Positions 7,970 through 15,981 of a stretch of 36,589 nucleotides of DNA are shown here, piece by piece. Position 1 is the first letter of the stretch. The number at the start of each line of letters is the position of its first letter. Source of the DNA: Limnohabitans sp. 15K (lineage in GTDB: Bacteria > Pseudomonadota > Gammaproteobacteria > Burkholderiales > Burkholderiaceae_C). The DNA lies in contig NZ_NESM01000008.1 in the NCBI RefSeq assembly GCF_002778285.1, forward strand, positions 1 through 36,589. The letters are read 5' to 3'. The position numbers and the translations under genes are program-made. Under the pieces are notes generated by a model. It was not told the origin of the DNA, searched no databases, and saw only the letters and a program-made list of their open reading frames with translations.

Positions 7970-8464
7970 ATGTCAGGTCTTAACGCATTGAAATTCATCG
8001 CCAGCAAGCGTCAGCAGGGTACAAGCCCAGCGCATGCAAGACGGCAAAAGCTCAGCGCCAAGCTGCACGAGCAAATTCAAATGGCCAAAGCTGTTCAGTC
8101 AGGTACTGAATTTGTACCGGTGAAGATTCGCACAGTCCGGGACGACGCCACCGGCGAAATGCGACGAGTAGAAATTCCCAAGCGGTTGAAACCATGGTGG
8201 TGGTCTGGAGATAACGGCAAGATGTGCATCACAGTCCGCTATGGCGCACGCACTCTGGATGTAGTCGAAGGTAAGAACGCCATAGAGACTGACACCATCG
8301 CAGGCGTTATCACCACGCTTGAAGTTTTGCGTGCTGCTGTGGATGCCGGAGAGCTGGATGCACGCATCGAAGCAGTCAGTGGTTTGGTCAAAGCTGCATT
8401 TGGCAAGGAGGAGGGCGCTGCCAAAAAGGGCAAGTTGAAGCTGCCAGTTAAGCCAGCTTCTTAA
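7970..8464 (+). CDS. DUF6641-like hypothetical protein
   Basis: This 164-aa basic protein has a Lys/Arg-rich N-terminus, a central TVRDDATGEMRRVEIPKRLKPWWW segment split by GDNGK, then ITVRYGARTLDVVEGKNAI and a helical C-terminus ending in a Lys/Ala tail. The layout fits what I remember of the DUF6641 family of Burkholderiales; the function is unknown. The start has a strong AAGGAG eight bases upstream. It lies 108 bases after the polymerase-like gene and is followed by a clear terminator, so it may be expressed with that gene. Confidence 0.6.
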   Translation: MSGLNALKFIASKRQQGTSPAHARRQKLSAKLHEQIQMAKAVQSGTEFVPVKIRTVRDDATGEMRRVEIPKRLKPWWWSGDNGKMCITVRYGARTLDVVEGKNAIETDTIAGVITTLEVLRAAVDAGELDARIEAVSGLVKAAFGKEEGAAKKGKLKLPVKPAS

Positions 8465-8500
8465 AGCAGCCACACTACCGATCACTGCTTAGAGCAATGA

Positions 8501-8537
8501 CCGACACCTTGATTCAACTTGGTGTCGGCTTTCTTTT
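8501..8537 (+). terminator. Rho-independent terminator
   Basis: CCGACACC (8501-8508) pairs with GGTGTCGG (8521-8528) around a 12-base loop and is followed by CTTTCTTTT. It lies 36 bases past the DUF6641-like gene and serves that plus-strand unit. Confidence 0.8.
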
Positions 8538-8539
8538 GG

Positions 8540-8770
8540 CTAGATCGATTTGATTGGCGCAATGGGTTTTATGGTGCCAATGGGCTTGGTTGTTTTAGTT
8601 GTTGGGGACTTAGGCTTGGTCAACAACTGCAGGGCTTTTTGGGCCCGCTGTGTCTTTTGTCGTTCTCGCTCCTGTTGAACGGCTGTGGTGGCGCGTTCCC
8701 TCGTGGCGCGAAGTTGGTCCAGTTTCAATTGCTCTGGCGTCTTGGGTTTGACGAGTTCGTTGATCAGCAT
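8540..8770 (-). CDS. Small basic helical hypothetical protein
   Basis: From ATG 8770 the product is 76 aa: MLINELVKPKTPEQLKLDQL, a Glu/Arg/Gln-rich helix with coiled-coil character to about residue 50, and a Thr/Lys/Pro tail (TKPIGTIKPIAPIKSI). The frame continues open upstream, but ATG 8770 gives the more protein-like N-terminus. It is divergent from the Pro-rich gene at 8853 with 82 bases between the starts. No family is recognised; a nucleic-acid-binding accessory role is only a guess from its charge. Confidence 0.45.
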   Translation of the reverse strand: MLINELVKPKTPEQLKLDQLRATRERATTAVQQERERQKTQRAQKALQLLTKPKSPTTKTTKPIGTIKPIAPIKSI

Positions 8771-8852
8771 ATTTTTATTTATGAGCAGATCGAAATCGAG
8801 GGCACGAGATGTCGTCTTTTTGCTAAATAAATATAGAGAAAGGAGAGCAACT

Positions 8853-9248
8853 ATGCGATTTAATGAAATAGCCAATGCGGACGATCAACTTGCTCTTTGG
8901 CGATTGATATCAGACAACGTTTGGTCTGCTGTGATGGCACAGGCCAAGGAGCAGGCCAGGCTCAAGGCGCAGACCTCAGCCACCCCCAAGCCTAAAAGGA
9001 TCAAGCCTAAAAAGATTGTTCCGAAAAAGGCACCAGCCCCCAAGCCAAAACCACCAGCCCCGAAACCACCCCCACCCAAAAGTCCAGTACCCCAGCAGGC
9101 GAGGGCAGTGACCCCCAACAGGCCCCCACCACTGCCCAGCTCACAGCCAGTACTCAGGCCCACACATTCAAGCAGCTTCAGCCAGGCCGATGCCTATGGG
9201 TTGCAGCAACAATCGATGGGGCCAGGCCAGGCCAACATGCCACGATAA
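8853..9248 (+). CDS. Pro/Lys/Ala-rich hypothetical protein
   Basis: The ATG at 8853 has an excellent AGGAGAG (8841-8847). The 131-aa product has a short ordered head, MRFNEIANADDQLALWRLIS followed by DNVWSAVMAQAKEQAR. A long low-complexity tail then runs from about residue 40 with repeated PKPKP, PAPKP and PPPKSP units, followed by a Ser/Gln-rich end. The head looks like a small folded or helical interaction module and the tail is surely disordered. No function is known. It belongs to the block between the polymerase-like gene and the recombinase. Confidence 0.6.
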   Translation: MRFNEIANADDQLALWRLISDNVWSAVMAQAKEQARLKAQTSATPKPKRIKPKKIVPKKAPAPKPKPPAPKPPPPKSPVPQQARAVTPNRPPPLPSSQPVLRPTHSSSFSQADAYGLQQQSMGPGQANMPR

Positions 9249-9613
9249 ACCGTCGAAAGACCCGAAAACGCGGGGTTTTAGCCCCGAATATGGCCGTTTT
9301 GCAAATCACTGGCCATGGGGATGACAGGCATAGCAAAAATGGTTTGGGGGTGGCCATGGGTTGGTCAACGTGACGGCATGGGTATTCAACAGGACTGGCG
9401 TCTAGCCACGCACAAAACCAGCGCTGCGCAGCTGATTTGGATTCCGGTATCGACACGGATCCAAGGCCTATATGAGTGGTGTTCTAGGGCTGATTTAGGG
9501 CAGAAAACTTCGTGGGTTTTCTGTCCAGATCGTCCTGGAAATTCATCTAAATCCGGTTGTCCATCTGCGGCTTTGACAGTAAATTTGTTGGATGCAAATT
9601 GACCATTTTGAGC
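9249..9613. other. Gene-poor stretch with inverted repeats upstream of the recombinase
   Basis: No convincing gene is seen. Three inverted repeats are visible: TTGGATTCCG (9437-9446) with CGGATCCAA (9456-9464); CAGAAAAC (9501-9508) with GTTTTCTG (9516-9523); and AATTTG (9582-9587) with CAAATT (9595-9600) just before the recombinase start. A hairpin of CGGGG/CCCCG type also follows the Pro-rich gene at about 9270-9285 but lacks a T-run. These could be recombinase binding or attachment sites, or regulatory sites. Confidence 0.4.
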
Positions 9614-10639
9614 ATGAGTGACGGCCACTTCGAGATTGTTAAATCAACTCCGGAAGCTGTCTTACGACGGTTGGTTCGAGTAAGGGGTGTTGACTTCGAT
9701 GAGTCGTTCGTTGCAGAGCTGATTGGCAATTATTTCATCCGCAAAGAAATGCATGCCGAACCCAAAATTTCAGATGCCATGGCGATTTACCTCCATGAAA
9801 GTGATGCAGGTGACGGCCGTAAATTCAAGGGCGATGTCTTACATGTTTTCAGGCGCTTTTCATCCTTGGTGGGTGATTTGTACCTCTGTGATCTACGTTA
9901 TGCGCATGCCTGCATTTTTCGTGACCATTTGCTGAGTTTGGGTTTGAAGCCTGTGACAGTTCGCAAGCAAACGGCGATCTTGAACGCCATGCTCAATGTG
10001 GCCTTCAGATGCCTAGACATAGACAGACTGAGCCCATTCCGTGCTCTGAAAATTTCCGGTGAAGATGAGCGCAGGCCAATGCCTGTCATTACCCATGACT
10101 TGTTGCTGGCAGTCAAACAAAAGTTGATGATGCGGTTCAAGCCCTACAAGCTCATTGGGCTGATCCAGATGAATACTGGCTTGCGACTGTCTGAACCTGT
10201 GTACGCCCGTGTTGAGGATTGTGTTTTTGATCACCCGATTCCGCACATTTGGATCCGCAAAAATGCACTCTCCAATCGAAAGAACAAGAGCAGTATTCGT
10301 GCCGTACCGTTGGTAGGGGTGTCGCTGTTTGCAGCCAAGCGACTGGTGGAGATGGCCAATTGCGAAGGCAGTGAATGGCTGGTGCCGCAGTATGCGCACT
10401 ACCATGGCAGCAACAGCTGCTCGGCCATCATGAACAAATACTTGGCCGACCTAGACTTCAGAAGTCACATGTTTCGTCATGCCCTGATCGACAGGATGAA
10501 AGCCTGTAACGATATTCCCACGCGTTTGGCCGAGAGCATCACAGGTCACTCAAGTGGTGGGTCTGAGTTCAATAACTACGGCACGGTGGGCTATACGCTT
10601 GAACAAAAGCTAGAAGTCTTAAATCGCATTTCAATTTAA
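9614..10639 (+). CDS. Tyrosine recombinase / phage-type integrase
   Basis: This 341-aa protein has a SAM-like N-terminal domain (about 40-135) and a C-terminal catalytic domain with the full set: Arg191 in NTGLRLSEP, His285 and Arg288 in HMFRHALID, His312 in ITGHSS and Tyr322 in NNYGTVGYT. It should cut and rejoin DNA at a specific site through a 3'-phosphotyrosine link. ATG 9614 is the first sensible start. It could be the integrase of the element holding the genes from about 6.2 kb. Its attachment site is not identified and no tRNA gene is adjacent. Confidence 0.85.
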   Translation: MSDGHFEIVKSTPEAVLRRLVRVRGVDFDESFVAELIGNYFIRKEMHAEPKISDAMAIYLHESDAGDGRKFKGDVLHVFRRFSSLVGDLYLCDLRYAHACIFRDHLLSLGLKPVTVRKQTAILNAMLNVAFRCLDIDRLSPFRALKISGEDERRPMPVITHDLLLAVKQKLMMRFKPYKLIGLIQMNTGLRLSEPVYARVEDCVFDHPIPHIWIRKNALSNRKNKSSIRAVPLVGVSLFAAKRLVEMANCEGSEWLVPQYAHYHGSNSCSAIMNKYLADLDFRSHMFRHALIDRMKACNDIPTRLAESITGHSSGGSEFNNYGTVGYTLEQKLEVLNRISI

Positions 10640-10644
10640 AGCAA

Positions 10645-11430
10645 TCAATCCACTTGCGGATTGTTTTGTTGAATGGTGATGGCATCTGGATGACAGCTAA
10701 CTAAAAATTCCATCATTTCAGTGGCGTCTTTGGCCTTGTAGAAACGGACCATTTTTTCGTTAAAGTCTTGCGCTTTTGCCGCTGGAATGCTGATGGCATC
10801 CATACCGGAGGACATTAAAATTCCATTCATCATGAAGCGTGATGTGCGTTTGTTGCCGTCAAAAAAGAACTGCTGCAAGGCTCCGAACAGAAAAAATGCA
10901 GCAGCTCTTTCAAATGGACTTTCGACTGTATTGGTTAACGCTTGCAGGCCTTCGGAAAAAACACGGTTGAGCTCAGGTGCTCCGGGCACAGTGGGTAGTG
11001 GCGTGTAGCGACCTTCAGGACCTAGGCCAACGTCGGGTGTGTAGTTAGTCTCTTGACCTTCTCCACGAAAATGTCCCCATTCCAGCGCTTCATTTTTTGC
11101 TACCAGTCCATGTAGCTCGGTGAATGTGATTTTGTCCAGCTTGAACTTTCCAGCTTTGACAAGTGACAGCAGGTATTTGGAGCTTTCGGCCAAGTTCAGT
11201 ACTTGTTCTTGATCGGAAATTTTCCGGCCACCGACCGTCACACCTTCAAGCAAAGTTTTCACTTCTGGAAACGTAAAGGGATTGCCTTCAAGCACTGATG
11301 CGTCCCAAACATACGTAGTCAGCATTCGATGGAAATGAAAAGTTACTCGATCAATCGAGTGGGTAGGAATCTGCTGAGGAATCTTTTCGCGGTTCCAGCT
11401 AAAGCCTAAAGCGGCGAACAGGTCAATCAT
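10645..11430 (-). CDS. Fic/DOC family protein with substituted catalytic histidine
   Basis: Fic proteins transfer AMP or other phosphate-linked groups to hydroxyl side chains of target proteins. The 261-aa product from ATG 11430 (GGAG ten bases upstream) has the Fic core, but the motif reads QFFFDGNKRTSR. Gln187 stands where HPFFDGNKR has its catalytic His. The regulatory segment DASVLEGN carries Glu48, as in auto-inhibited Fic proteins, although the Ser/Thr that opens that motif is Ala44. The open frame extends to 11589, but that would overlap the AbrB-like gene by about 100 bases. It is downstream of that gene and probably co-transcribed. It may be inactive or use altered chemistry. Confidence 0.75.
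   Translation of the reverse strand: MIDLFAALGFSWNREKIPQQIPTHSIDRVTFHFHRMLTTYVWDASVLEGNPFTFPEVKTLLEGVTVGGRKISDQEQVLNLAESSKYLLSLVKAGKFKLDKITFTELHGLVAKNEALEWGHFRGEGQETNYTPDVGLGPEGRYTPLPTVPGAPELNRVFSEGLQALTNTVESPFERAAAFFLFGALQQFFFDGNKRTSRFMMNGILMSSGMDAISIPAAKAQDFNEKMVRFYKAKDATEMMEFLVSCHPDAITIQQNNPQVD
10646..10667 (+). terminator. Probable terminator of the recombinase gene
   Basis: CAATCC (10646-10651) pairs with GGATTG (10658-10663), followed by TTTT. It lies just after the recombinase stop and within the 3' end of the convergent Fic gene. The stem is short. Confidence 0.45.
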
Positions 11431-11482
11431 TTTTATCTTGCTCCATGGACAAATGTCATTTCTGTGAAAACCTCGGATGCCC

Positions 11483-11743
11483 TCAGGCCTGAGATTTTTT
11501 TCGTGACGTTTGATCGTGTGATGGTGTCTTGCCGGTACGGCCTTTTTTGAGTCCAGTTTGAGCCTTTTCTTCTTCAGGCCAAGGCTCATGATCGGGAGTT
11601 ATGGTGGCAGTCCGAATGATCCATACACCTTTAGCTGGCGACTCAATCAGGACTTGTCTTCCCGCGAACTCTTTGCCCAAAGAGATTTGGCCACTTGCGC
11701 CGATGGATTTGACCATCTTGCTGTCAGTTGCGGGGTAAGACAT
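11483..11743 (-). CDS. AbrB/SpoVT-like small DNA-binding or antitoxin protein
   Basis: The 86-aa product from ATG 11743 (AAGGAAA upstream) begins MSYPATDSKMVKSIGASGQI and continues SLGKEFAGRQVLIESPAKGVWIIRT. This is a swapped-hairpin-like beta segment as in AbrB/MazE proteins, followed by a charged tail. It lies immediately upstream of the Fic gene, so it could be the regulator or antitoxin of that gene. The assignment rests on the pattern of the N-terminal 45 residues and is moderate. Confidence 0.5.
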   Translation of the reverse strand: MSYPATDSKMVKSIGASGQISLGKEFAGRQVLIESPAKGVWIIRTATITPDHEPWPEEEKAQTGLKKGRTGKTPSHDQTSRKKSQA

Positions 11744-11888
11744 TGCGCTTTCCTTAAAGTTCATGCATTCATGCTGCATGATAGTTTCTGAAAAACTCAT
11801 CGTCAACCTGGATGTAGGGCTGGTAGAGCTACGCGCTGGAGCAGAAGCTTGATGTTTTAAACCGGATTGCGGTCTAGTTTCATGCCAA

Positions 11889-14318
11889 TCAGACCGCAGC
11901 TTCTTGTTTTAATTCGGACAGCTCTGCATAGATCGCCTGTTGTAGATCGCGGTCAATCGGCGACAGGAATTCTCTTAATATTCTTTCTGCATGCCGATCG
12001 AGTTCGACGGATAGATTTTCCGCTGCCCAGCTGATGAAAATCGCCCAAATTGGGGCTCCAGAGCCAGCAGCCTTCATGTGCTTTGTGATCAACCACTCCA
12101 TGTAGTTGGCTTGGTTTGTTCGAAGGCATGCGGCAAGTGCAGATCTGAATCTCGTGTGCGTCAGGGCTACCTGGTTGAAGCTGCTCAGCAATTCATGAAT
12201 TGGGTTCTTTGCGTTGGTCTTATTGGCCAGGATGGCCTTCAGCTCATCTGATGTGCCCTGTGGTTTTTTGACCGTGTGCGTACTTTGCGGCGGTTTATTG
12301 GGCGTACTGACGATGTCCTTGAATTTCTGGACGAACGTCTTGACGGGCTTTGAATCGGAGGACGACTCTTGTTTCCTCAGAAAAGCCGGTATCTCAATGT
12401 CATCCATGCCTGCGTTTGCCATCCCATCAATTCGGGCGGCAGAATGAGTTCGATTAGAGCGCCAGATAGCAGGAGCAGAATGGCTCATGTTGATGTGAGA
12501 TTCCGCCATGAAGTGCATATTGTCACTACCGGTACGCATCACTCGAAGCGGTGTTTGGCTGCGTGAATACGCCACAGTTCCGTTGCCACTCCAGCCAGCT
12601 GCCAGCATAGGCCTTACCTGTAGTAACTCAGGCAAATCTTCAGCCTTCTCGCTTTCCACTCGCTCGTGAACAAGGATTAAATTGGTTTCGCTGGTGACCA
12701 GTTGATATTCGACAGCGAGTCGCTCTCGATCTTTGGCTTTTGTTAAATCGTTCAACCGCAACGCAGCTGCAATGCGAGAGAGGTCAAGGCTTTCATCCCA
12801 AATGACGGGGCAGGGTGTTGTTTGTCCGTTTGGATAAACGGTCTGAACCACTTCCAATTCATCGAGCGCGGTGCCTTGCGTATTGATTTGCGTCCATGAC
12901 ATCAAGGAGCTGCCTGATGCTGCATGGCCCGCTGATTTCGATTGCCAGACGATAGGCGCTTCGCATGCAACTTCTTGTTCTATTTGCTGCGTTTGCCGAA
13001 TCTTGATCAGCAGGCGCTCGACGGCTTTTTGCATGCTTTCACGGGGTGTAACCATTTCACTTGCGCCACCCGTGACGTCTGCCATGTCCTTGAGCAGACT
13101 TTCTGATGGTGCTGAGCCTACGCCTAATGCATAAATGCGCTGCCCAGAGGCGCGCACTGTGGCGATGATTTCTTCAATGTTCCAGACCTCGCCGTCCGTG
13201 ATCAATAAGATCACCGCATTTTTGGATTCTTCGGGTGAGCCACTTTCAATGGCGATGACCTCTTTCAACGCGTCATCAATTTCGGTACCGCCCAAATCCG
13301 CATTCAAGCGACGCGATGACGCTTTCAAAAGTTGTCGGTAAATGAGTGTGCAAGGCTTAAGTTCGGAATGGTCGTGGTGGACAGTGCTGCCAAACCGCGT
13401 AAACGAGACTTGGTCCGTATTGTTCAGCTGTCCAAATAGCCAATTGAGGCAGTCTTTGGCTTGTTCAATGCTGTCGCCCTGCATGGATCCAGAGCAGTCG
13501 ACCAGTACCTTGATAGAGATAGGGTGCTGCTTTTCAAAGCCGGTTGGACGGTACACACCGCCAGTCAATACCGTAGCCTCTCCTGGGCGAGCCGAGTCAT
13601 GAGCTGCGACTGCGAAGTTCATGTCGCCAAGGCGGTCAATAACCAAGACGAAGTCACGATCCAACCATGCAGCACCCTCTAACTTCAAGCTGCATTGATT
13701 GCCCTGACGGCTCAGTTGGATTTCATGGCTGGGGCTGTAAACCGTGCCTTGGCTCAGGTTCTCAGACAGTTCAAGATTCAGAAACAGCCGATGTTCGGCC
13801 TGTGGATTGGCTTCAGCTTGTTGGTGCAGTTTCAAGCCCGCAGCCGATGCATCTCCGTATCGCGGTGCAATGGTCGTGGGAAGACTGAAACGGATCGCAC
13901 CATCTTCGGCTTTCAGGATTTGAGCGTAGTCAAGTTCAATGACCACCTCATCCCCAGTCTGTATGTTGCCGATATTGGCCGTGTACAGGTCTTTACCTGA
14001 CCGCTCCAGCATGACTGGCAAGTCACCGCTGCTGATGGCCTCTTCATATTGCGCTTCAGCCACTTTCTTGGGCTTGACGGTACCGGTCATGCTTTTGCCG
14101 TTCAGTTCCACTCGCATGCCCAAAAGGACGCTTTGCCATCCCATAGGGAAGGTGTAGACGCATTCGACGTTGTCATCTGACCAGTTCTTGTAAACCTGGC
14201 GAACCTTGATCTGAGCCACCAAGCCATTGAGGCGACCAGTCACATGGGCCGAGACCAACCCAATGTTGGCTTCCATGTCCTGGGCGTGCAGTCCAATTTG
14301 TTTTTTATTCGCTTGCAT
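11889..14318 (-). CDS. VIT and von Willebrand factor A domain protein
   Basis: This 809-aa protein has an N-terminal VIT domain (about 5-135, with QVYKN and the AQYEEAI helix). A VWA domain follows at about 268-440 with the MIDAS motif D274-x-S276-x-S278. The long C-terminal part ends in a helical region (about 690-809). No signal peptide is seen, so it is probably cytoplasmic, like other bacterial inter-alpha-trypsin-inhibitor-like proteins whose roles are mostly unknown. I chose ATG 14318 because it overlaps the MerR gene by only 14 bases and has GGAAG upstream. Residues about 643-652 read IPAFLRKQES, a signature of an interspersed palindromic repeat translated in frame. Confidence 0.85.
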   Translation of the reverse strand: MQANKKQIGLHAQDMEANIGLVSAHVTGRLNGLVAQIKVRQVYKNWSDDNVECVYTFPMGWQSVLLGMRVELNGKSMTGTVKPKKVAEAQYEEAISSGDLPVMLERSGKDLYTANIGNIQTGDEVVIELDYAQILKAEDGAIRFSLPTTIAPRYGDASAAGLKLHQQAEANPQAEHRLFLNLELSENLSQGTVYSPSHEIQLSRQGNQCSLKLEGAAWLDRDFVLVIDRLGDMNFAVAAHDSARPGEATVLTGGVYRPTGFEKQHPISIKVLVDCSGSMQGDSIEQAKDCLNWLFGQLNNTDQVSFTRFGSTVHHDHSELKPCTLIYRQLLKASSRRLNADLGGTEIDDALKEVIAIESGSPEESKNAVILLITDGEVWNIEEIIATVRASGQRIYALGVGSAPSESLLKDMADVTGGASEMVTPRESMQKAVERLLIKIRQTQQIEQEVACEAPIVWQSKSAGHAASGSSLMSWTQINTQGTALDELEVVQTVYPNGQTTPCPVIWDESLDLSRIAAALRLNDLTKAKDRERLAVEYQLVTSETNLILVHERVESEKAEDLPELLQVRPMLAAGWSGNGTVAYSRSQTPLRVMRTGSDNMHFMAESHINMSHSAPAIWRSNRTHSAARIDGMANAGMDDIEIPAFLRKQESSSDSKPVKTFVQKFKDIVSTPNKPPQSTHTVKKPQGTSDELKAILANKTNAKNPIHELLSSFNQVALTHTRFRSALAACLRTNQANYMEWLITKHMKAAGSGAPIWAIFISWAAENLSVELDRHAERILREFLSPIDRDLQQAIYAELSELKQEAAV
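12361..12405 (-). repeat. Fragment of an interspersed repeat inside the VIT-VWA gene
   Basis: On the minus strand this stretch encodes IPAFLRKQES, a peptide familiar as the translation of widespread short palindromic repeats in proteobacteria. It sits in the low-complexity linker between the VWA domain and the C-terminal helical domain and keeps the reading frame. Confidence 0.45.
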
Positions 14319-14703
14319 TGATTTCTTCCCAAGTGGTGAGGACGGAACGCACAAATAGACGGAGTTTTTCGGGGGACAGACCAGCTATTTGTGGCTCTAC
14401 ATGCAGTTCAACGCCGGGGGCGATGAATACCTTGCTGATGACGGAGATGTCGCCCGCAGCCTTTGGAAGGGGCGGGGGTGTAGTGATCCCATTCATCAGT
14501 TGCTTGATGCGCTCCAGCGGCATGCCTTGATCGGCCATGGCGCGAACCTGCAGCACTTGGTCCAGGTGCTTTTGGGTGTACCGGGCATGTTTTCGATCGC
14601 CTTCATGTCGATCAACCAAGCCGAGTTGGATGTAATAACGGATCGTGCGCAGCGGCAAATCGGTCAGCGCGCTGAGTTGATCCAGGTTGAAAGTGGTGTC
14701 CAT
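14305..14703 (-). CDS. MerR-family transcriptional regulator
   Basis: This 132-aa protein has an N-terminal MerR-type winged HTH (LDQLSALTDLPLRTIRYYIQ, LGLVDRHEGDRKHARYT) and a helical stretch (HLDQVLQVRAMADQG) that would form the dimer. The C-terminal half lacks conserved metal-binding cysteines, so a metal sensor is unlikely. The gene overlaps the VIT-VWA gene by 14 bases and surely regulates that unit. A palindrome in its own promoter suggests autoregulation. ATG 14703 is used; ATG 14715 is possible. Confidence 0.85.
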   Translation of the reverse strand: MDTTFNLDQLSALTDLPLRTIRYYIQLGLVDRHEGDRKHARYTQKHLDQVLQVRAMADQGMPLERIKQLMNGITTPPPLPKAAGDISVISKVFIAPGVELHVEPQIAGLSPEKLRLFVRSVLTTWEEINASE

Positions 14704-14715
14704 GTTTTCTATCAT

Positions 14716-14744
14716 ACAGTAAAACTGTAAAATAGAACTGTCAA
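14716..14744 (-). promoter_or_regulatory. Promoter and operator of the MerR-VIT/VWA unit
   Basis: On the minus strand TTGACA (14744-14739) is followed by a 17-base spacer and TACTGT (14721-14716). The palindrome ACAGT-TTT-ACTGT overlaps the -10 and the end of the spacer, the usual place for a MerR-type operator. The divergent hydrolase gene starts 45 bases away and may share the control region. Confidence 0.55.
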
Positions 14745-14788
14745 TTAAAAAACACCAAGCTTGTACGTACCTGAGCCACAATCAAACC

Positions 14789-15355
14789 ATGGCAAATCCA
14801 ACCGCAAAAACCATCTATTACCTGCCGGGCTATGGCGGTCAACTGGGTACAGGGCTGGGCAGGGCATTGATGGATAGAGGGTTTGATGTGGCTGGACGAG
14901 AAACGCGAGAAGACTTTCGTTCATTGCCGTTTGATGAACAAATCGCGACTGTAAGTCAGGACCTTAAAGACCACTTTTGGCATGACGACGCCCGAGTGAT
15001 CTGCAATTCCTTTGGCGCGTATCTTTTCTTGCACGCACAAACTCAGCTTCCATCCTTTCCGGGTCGAGTGTTGCTGTTGTCACCCATCGTGGGGGAGTTC
15101 ACAAACGCTCAGGCCCGCACCAGTTTTTCTCCACCAAGGCCAACAAGACTCAAGGATTTGGCTGAAGCAGGGCATTTCAAGGTGCCGCGTCAATGCGAGA
15201 TGCATGTAGGGGAAGACGATTGGCAAAGCATTCCTGCCAACGTGCAGGCTTTGGGACGTCTCACTGGAATCACCGCAACCGTAGTACCTGGCGGTGGTCA
15301 TGACTTGGGCAAAGACTATGTTGGTCCGCTTCTAGACCAATGGCTAGTTGGATGA
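14789..15355 (+). CDS. RBBP9/YqiA-like alpha/beta hydrolase
   Basis: This 188-aa hydrolase opens with TIYYLPGYGG, has a nucleophile elbow NSFGA with Ser74, an acidic residue at 143-144 (GEDDW) and His171 in GGGHDLG. The glycine normally before the nucleophile is Asn (CNSFG), as in some small serine hydrolases. There is no signal peptide. It is divergent from the MerR regulator (85 bases between starts), so common control with the VIT-VWA gene is plausible. The substrate is unknown. Confidence 0.75.
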   Translation: MANPTAKTIYYLPGYGGQLGTGLGRALMDRGFDVAGRETREDFRSLPFDEQIATVSQDLKDHFWHDDARVICNSFGAYLFLHAQTQLPSFPGRVLLLSPIVGEFTNAQARTSFSPPRPTRLKDLAEAGHFKVPRQCEMHVGEDDWQSIPANVQALGRLTGITATVVPGGGHDLGKDYVGPLLDQWLVG

Positions 15356-15981
15356 CTGCCAGTTCAAAAGAGTCAACAGCTCATCGGAAAAGTTCGATAC
15401 ACACCAGGTTCGATGAACAAAACTTTATGCGCACGGTGCCATTTGAAGATCTAAATATACCTACTAAAAGGTTATCCGGATCGCATGTCACTCTTGGGGG
15501 CGCAACAAGCACAGTGGAAGTCGTTCAGTGTTTCATCAGCGCGGCTCAACCCAGCATGGTCGCTTAGTGACTATTGCGCTGTAAGAGCAGACCAAGATGA
15601 AATCTCATCGCAATCAAGTGACCTCTTCAGGCTGTGAGCGGACGATCAAAGCAGCCTTTTGGGCGGTAGCTAGCGACCCAAAGCGGTCTTCACGGTGAAC
15701 CAGCCCCTGACTCAGATACAGCGATAGCGGTCGGTCGTATCCGACAGTAACTTCTTGCCTTCAACTCAGAAGCAGGCACTCGAATTCAGTCGTCATTGCT
15801 TCTTCCGCTGACCGGTTTCATCTGACCAGCTGACAGTTGCAAAGCGCTGGATCGCTTCGAGGTGATGACGATCCTTTTATATTGGTGAGATGGGTAATAC
15901 TGACTCAAAGCGGTCGTGCCACCATCCTAAATGCCTCGTGAGTTGTAGTGTCGGGGATTTTCTTGTGGCACCATATTGATT
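15356..15981. other. Gene-poor stretch with recurring AAGCGGTC words
   Basis: I see no convincing gene. The word GACNCAAAGCGGTC occurs at 15675-15688 (GACCCAAAGCGGTC) and 15902-15915 (GACTCAAAGCGGTC), with a related CGGTCGGTCG near 15728. These look like decayed copies of an interspersed non-coding repeat. The promoter of the GntR gene must lie near the right end, but none is clear. Confidence 0.4.

Noticed and set aside
11868..11898. Hairpin TGCGGTCT/AGACCGCA at the end of the VIT-VWA gene as a terminator
   Set aside because: The stem is good, but on the minus strand it is followed by only a short broken T-run, so termination is uncertain.
15340..15567. 75-codon open frame after the alpha/beta hydrolase gene
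   Set aside because: It has no ribosome site, overlaps the hydrolase end in another frame, and its translation has no protein-like pattern.
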